Shown here: piece after piece, positions 38,201 to 40,014 of the stretch
How the letters are laid out: every line of letters starts with the position of its first letter
How positions within the stretch are numbered: the stretch's first letter is position 1
Assembly: GCF_018070465.1 (NCBI RefSeq)
Contig: NZ_JAGPXT010000039.1
Coordinates: forward strand, 1-40,014
Source of the DNA: Micromonospora sp. C95
Lineage (GTDB): Bacteria > Actinomycetota > Actinomycetes > Mycobacteriales > Micromonosporaceae
Length of the DNA: 40,014 nucleotides
Direction: 5' to 3'
Made by a program: the position numbers and the translations under genes
Notes under the pieces: generated by a model
Told to the model about the DNA's origin: nothing
Seen by the model: the letters and a program-made list of their open reading frames with translations, nothing else
Database searches by the model: none

Positions 38201-38990
38201 TCCGGGCGGCGTCGACCCGGCCGGTGGTCAACGCCCACACCCCGCCGAGCACGACAAGCGCCACCCCGGCCCGGGTCACCCCGGCCGCGACGGTGTTGAC
38301 CTGCGCCGACATCTGCCACACCCGCAGGCCACGGCGCAGCACCTCGGCCGCCCGACGGGCGTACAGGCGCAGCACGTACGGCCGGGCCAGGCTGGTGCGT
38401 ACGTCGTCCTGGCCGTGGATCGACTCCTCCATCACGGCCGCGAGGTCCGACCAGGCCGCCTCCTCGTGCATCCGGGCCGGGGCGATCCGGGCGGCGGGAC
38501 GCCGCAGCGTGAACGCGAGCAGGACGCAGAGCAGCAGCATGCCGAGCCCGGCCGGCCACCAGACGGTGAGCGCGACGAGCGTGGACAACAGGCCGACGGC
38601 CAGCGCCTGGGCCAGCCGTACGCCGGGGCCACGCACGCCCGAGGCGACGTCGTACACGTCGCCGTCGATCCGGTCGAGCATCTCACCGACCGGGGTCGTC
38701 TCCAGGGCGGGCACGGGCTGTCCAAGCGCCACCCGGCACAGTCGGCGGCGCAGGTCGGCCGACCAGTCGGCGGTCACGCCGGCCATCACCAGGCTGACCA
38801 CCAGGTCACTGACGACCGCCGCGACCAACGCCACCGACAGCAGCACGAAGAACCCGACGGAACGGTGCAACAGCACCGGCCCGGCAAGCGCGGCGGTGGC
38901 CGCCTGGCCGATGCCGCCGAGCAGGATCAGGGCGACCACCAGGGTCATCCGGCGCGAGGAGGTGACCCACAGATCACGGAGCAGGCGCAT
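35235..38990 (-). CDS. Fused double ABC exporter with one degenerate ATPase half
   Basis: A 1251-residue single-chain exporter with two TMD-NBD halves. TMD1 is about 10-300. NBD1 has Walker A GRTGSGKST (358-366), Q-loop Gln 406, signature LSAGQ (461-465), Walker B VVILDE with catalytic Glu 486, and His 517. A Pro/Ala/Gly-rich disordered linker (about 555-695) follows. TMD2 is about 705-985. NBD2 has Walker A GPVGSGKSS (1061-1069), Gln 1108 and signature LSGGQ (1160-1164), but Walker B LLVADD puts Asp 1185 at the catalytic Glu position. GSTSK (1211-1215) replaces the switch His. Only the site formed by NBD1 Walker motifs and the NBD2 signature should hydrolyse ATP well. GGAGG lies nine bases before ATG 38990. 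Substrate unknown. Confidence 0.94.
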   Translation of the reverse strand: MRLLRDLWVTSSRRMTLVVALILLGGIGQAATAALAGPVLLHRSVGFFVLLSVALVAAVVSDLVVSLVMAGVTADWSADLRRRLCRVALGQPVPALETTPVGEMLDRIDGDVYDVASGVRGPGVRLAQALAVGLLSTLVALTVWWPAGLGMLLLCVLLAFTLRRPAARIAPARMHEEAAWSDLAAVMEESIHGQDDVRTSLARPYVLRLYARRAAEVLRRGLRVWQMSAQVNTVAAGVTRAGVALVVLGGVWALTTGRVDAARITAIWLLALSLGMTVEHVSRMVPEVQYALGAWGRVQLLSAAPQEPSGGAAPSDGDLVIRDLTYRYPSSGPDAERGPALRDVDLTFVRGRSYALVGRTGSGKSTLAKLLTRAVDVPPGTVLLGGRDVLDLDVEQLRQWVAVVPQRTEILAGTLAENVALFDPELLDAAARALHELGLANWIAELPAGLDTRLGEGGHVLSAGQEQLVAFARILVRDPHVVILDEATARLDPVTETRVQQATERLLRDRIGIVIAHRLSSVSRCDEVVVLADGAVVEAAPLAESRRFAELLAAGHQGGHGVDAGTGLLPEPETDRGWAEPALVGANPAAATPAGAFSPTTAISAPVGTRTAAARGADVLLPGGETGDGPGSPPPDDAELPAGHGVEVGLPVGDPAPVVGPEPVDPAEGRQVGGREAGATAADAATEADRRPASRARTLREIARLCLNDPRYGAAGVGIFTVLAILGLDGPVLAWLWADVVDGTGDPWLPALGIAAGLILAIPAHYWTHLWFPAWWVRQMLRISARLVHGQTGPRRVSRHTPAEVVAQGGDTERVVQLADNVLDQTVGLILLVAMTLITGSVVPGLFFLGTMVLSGLAATAFGPRLERAARDTVAARAAFATALVSTLSAARTVKLAGATRPVLTHLAGLDAVRSERQRREIAVQVWARSTPAVASGLFPIGVWALFLTGGLSAGAALVAVATLGAARWFAWTTASLISQVPSARVWTRRTAEMTGIEAYSARVPGVDLAAGTAPAPTAPPRTPLRRLELVGFGVRHTDGITAVRDVDLTVVRGQLVLVVGPVGSGKSSLLRALAGIAPHTGLLTWNGEPVTEPELFLRPNQVGYVGQLPRVLSGTVADNITLGHQVDAAHAVSTAQLDHDLAATGSGLGLLIGHKGTRLSGGQLQRLALARALAPRTELLVADDVSSALDVTTELALWQALRDRGVTVVGSTSKRAALIRADHVVVLIAGTVAAQGRWRDLEQHWGHLAG

Positions 38991-39055
38991 GCGTCAGTTC
39001 CTCCGGTCTGGTGGCGGAGTTTCCAGCCTGCTTCGCCCGGGCGCCCGGCTCAACG

Positions 39056-39091
39056 GATTTTCGCCTGGGGCAGAGCCCCGTGACGAAAATC
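39056..39091 (-). terminator. Hairpin after the GNAT gene
   Basis: GATTTTCG (39056-39063) pairs with CGAAAATC (39084-39091), with a second GGGGC/GCCCC stem inside (39067-39071, 39075-39079). Read on the minus strand it starts 15 bases after the GNAT stop and about 65 bases before the ABC exporter start. The AT-rich outer arms are unlike the local composition. Confidence 0.55.
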
Positions 39092-39105
39092 TCCGGCGGG
39101 CCGGC

Positions 39106-39945
39106 TCAGAACAGCACGGTCGCCAGGGTGCCGACCGGCCGGAAGCCGCAGCGCTCGTAGACGCGTCGGGCGGGCAGGTTGAAGTCGTTGACGTACAGGC
39201 TGACCGTCGGGGCGACCCGGGTCAGCGCGTCAGCGACCACCGCCGCCATCGCGGCGGTGGCGATGCCCCGTCCCCGCCACTCGGGCGCCACCCACACCCC
39301 TTGGACCTGCGCGGTGCGCCGGGTGACGACCGCCAGTTCGGCCTTGAACACCACCCGGCCGTCGACGAACCGGGCGTACGCCCGACCGGAGCGGATCATG
39401 TCGGTGACCCGGCGCCGGTACCCGCGACCGCCGTCGTCGGCGAGTGGGGAGACGCCGACCTCCTCGGTGTACATCGCCACCGCGGCCGGGAAGAGCCGGT
39501 CGAGCTCGCCGCTGCGCACCCGGCGCACCTGCGGGTCGACCGGGACCGGGGGCAGCGCGTCGGTGACCAGCAACGGCTGGTTCGCGCGTACGTCGCGGGC
39601 CGGTCCCCAGGTGTCGGAGAGTCGCTCCCACAGTTGCAGGACAGCGTCGGCGCGCCCGACGATCGAGGAACAGAGCCGTTCCTCGCCGGCCAGCAGGTCG
39701 GCGAAGGCCGCGATGGCCTGCGGGCCGGCCAGCACCGGGGTGAGGTTGCCGCCGAGCCAGCAGACCGATTCGAGGTGCCGGCGGGAGCCGTACCCCAGGA
39801 CCCGGCCCTCGGCCCGCCACCAGGCCAGCCCGCGCGCGGCGACCCGCTCCGCGACCTGCGCGCTGGCGAACGGGTCGAGGTCGAGCAACCGCTCGACCGC
39901 ACGCCGTTCCGATTCCCCGATTTGCCGCACCGGCGCAGTCAGCAC
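39106..39945 (-). CDS. GNAT acetyltransferase with N-terminal DUF4081 (Rv2867c-like)
   Basis: About 279 residues from GTG 39945 (MLTAPVRQIGESE), with GGCAGG eight to nine bases upstream. GTG 39972 is in frame but its purine run is too close; the frame is open to 39999. The N-terminal half (RAVERLLDLDPFASAQVAERVAARGLAWWRAEGRVLGYGSRRHLESVCWLGGNLTPVLAG...) is the DUF4081 type. The C-terminal half is GNAT with the acetyl-CoA loop VWVAPEWRGRGIATAAMAAVV and YVNDFNLPARRVYERCGFRPVG. It acts in the cytoplasm on an unknown amine. In mycobacteria the equivalent Rv2867c precedes ispG and follows map at a distance, which fits the order seen here. Confidence 0.92.
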   Translation of the reverse strand: MLTAPVRQIGESERRAVERLLDLDPFASAQVAERVAARGLAWWRAEGRVLGYGSRRHLESVCWLGGNLTPVLAGPQAIAAFADLLAGEERLCSSIVGRADAVLQLWERLSDTWGPARDVRANQPLLVTDALPPVPVDPQVRRVRSGELDRLFPAAVAMYTEEVGVSPLADDGGRGYRRRVTDMIRSGRAYARFVDGRVVFKAELAVVTRRTAQVQGVWVAPEWRGRGIATAAMAAVVADALTRVAPTVSLYVNDFNLPARRVYERCGFRPVGTLATVLF

Positions 39946-40014
39946 GGTTACCAGCCTGCCAGATTCGTTCACTTTCCGTCGCCGGACAGCAACCCCCACC
40001 CACCCCCCCCGCTC

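Noticed and set aside
35214..39083. 1289-codon plus-strand open frame
   Set aside because: It is antisense to the fused ABC exporter, whose motifs are unmistakable on the minus strand. The plus frame is Gly/Arg/Gln/His-rich with no recognisable fold.

Overview
The window looks like the chromosome of a Micromonosporaceae-type actinobacterium (Micromonospora, Salinispora or a close relative). The signs are very high GC, many GTG starts, four-base ATGA/GTGA stop-start overlaps, and a backbone close to the mycobacterial order dinF - DHH phosphatase - rbfA - infB - ylxR - nusA - rimP ... map ... Rv2867c-type GNAT. The genus is inferred from style and remembered synteny, not from a search.

Layout. 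(1) 119-10004, all minus strand: the translation-factor block rimP-nusA-ylxR-infB, then DUF503, rbfA, a DHH phosphoesterase, two small membrane proteins, an unannotated 29-codon ORF with its own hairpin, and a MATE exporter. Strong hairpins lie between infB and DUF503, between DUF503 and rbfA, and just upstream of the infB start. (2) 10185-16629, plus strand: a Tat/lipoprotein-like protein coupled to a ferritin-like DUF4439 protein; a coupled padR - ABC ATPase - FtsX-like permease operon behind a predicted leaderless promoter; a deazaflavin-dependent nitroreductase-like protein; and a nucleotidyltransferase-like protein. (3) 16631-22330: a VIT/CCC1 transporter coupled to methionine aminopeptidase (minus), a STAS anti-anti-sigma protein (plus), and a convergent 1232-residue hybrid kinase / SpoIIE phosphatase / RsbW-like protein (minus). 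(4) 22505-26113, minus: a probable amine-catabolic operon of glutamine-synthetase-like ligase, aldehyde dehydrogenase and SDR, with a dispersed-type inverted repeat inside it. (5) 26159-27907: YciI and a Crp/Fnr regulator, divergent from a 60-base region with mirrored leaderless-type promoters, then DUF456. (6) 27985-35169: a PAS-GGDEF-EAL protein next to a DUF574 methyltransferase, a thiolase, then (plus) a glutathionyl-hydroquinone-reductase-like GST, a membrane protein and an Old Yellow Enzyme. (7) 35235-39945, minus: a 1251-residue fused double ABC exporter with one degenerate ATPase half, then a DUF4081-GNAT acetyltransferase.

How the parts work together. The first block is housekeeping: translation initiation, transcription elongation, ribosome maturation and nanoRNA/pAp turnover. 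The accessory segments between rimP, map and the GNAT gene hold regulated export, stress-type partner switching, c-di-GMP signalling, amine degradation and redox enzymes. I found no tRNA, rRNA, transposase, phage gene, CRISPR array or complete defence system. The least-described items are the 29-codon ORF, the infB leader hairpin, the intergenic palindromes, the lipoprotein-DUF4439 pair, the mirrored yciI/crp promoter and the asymmetric ABC fusion.
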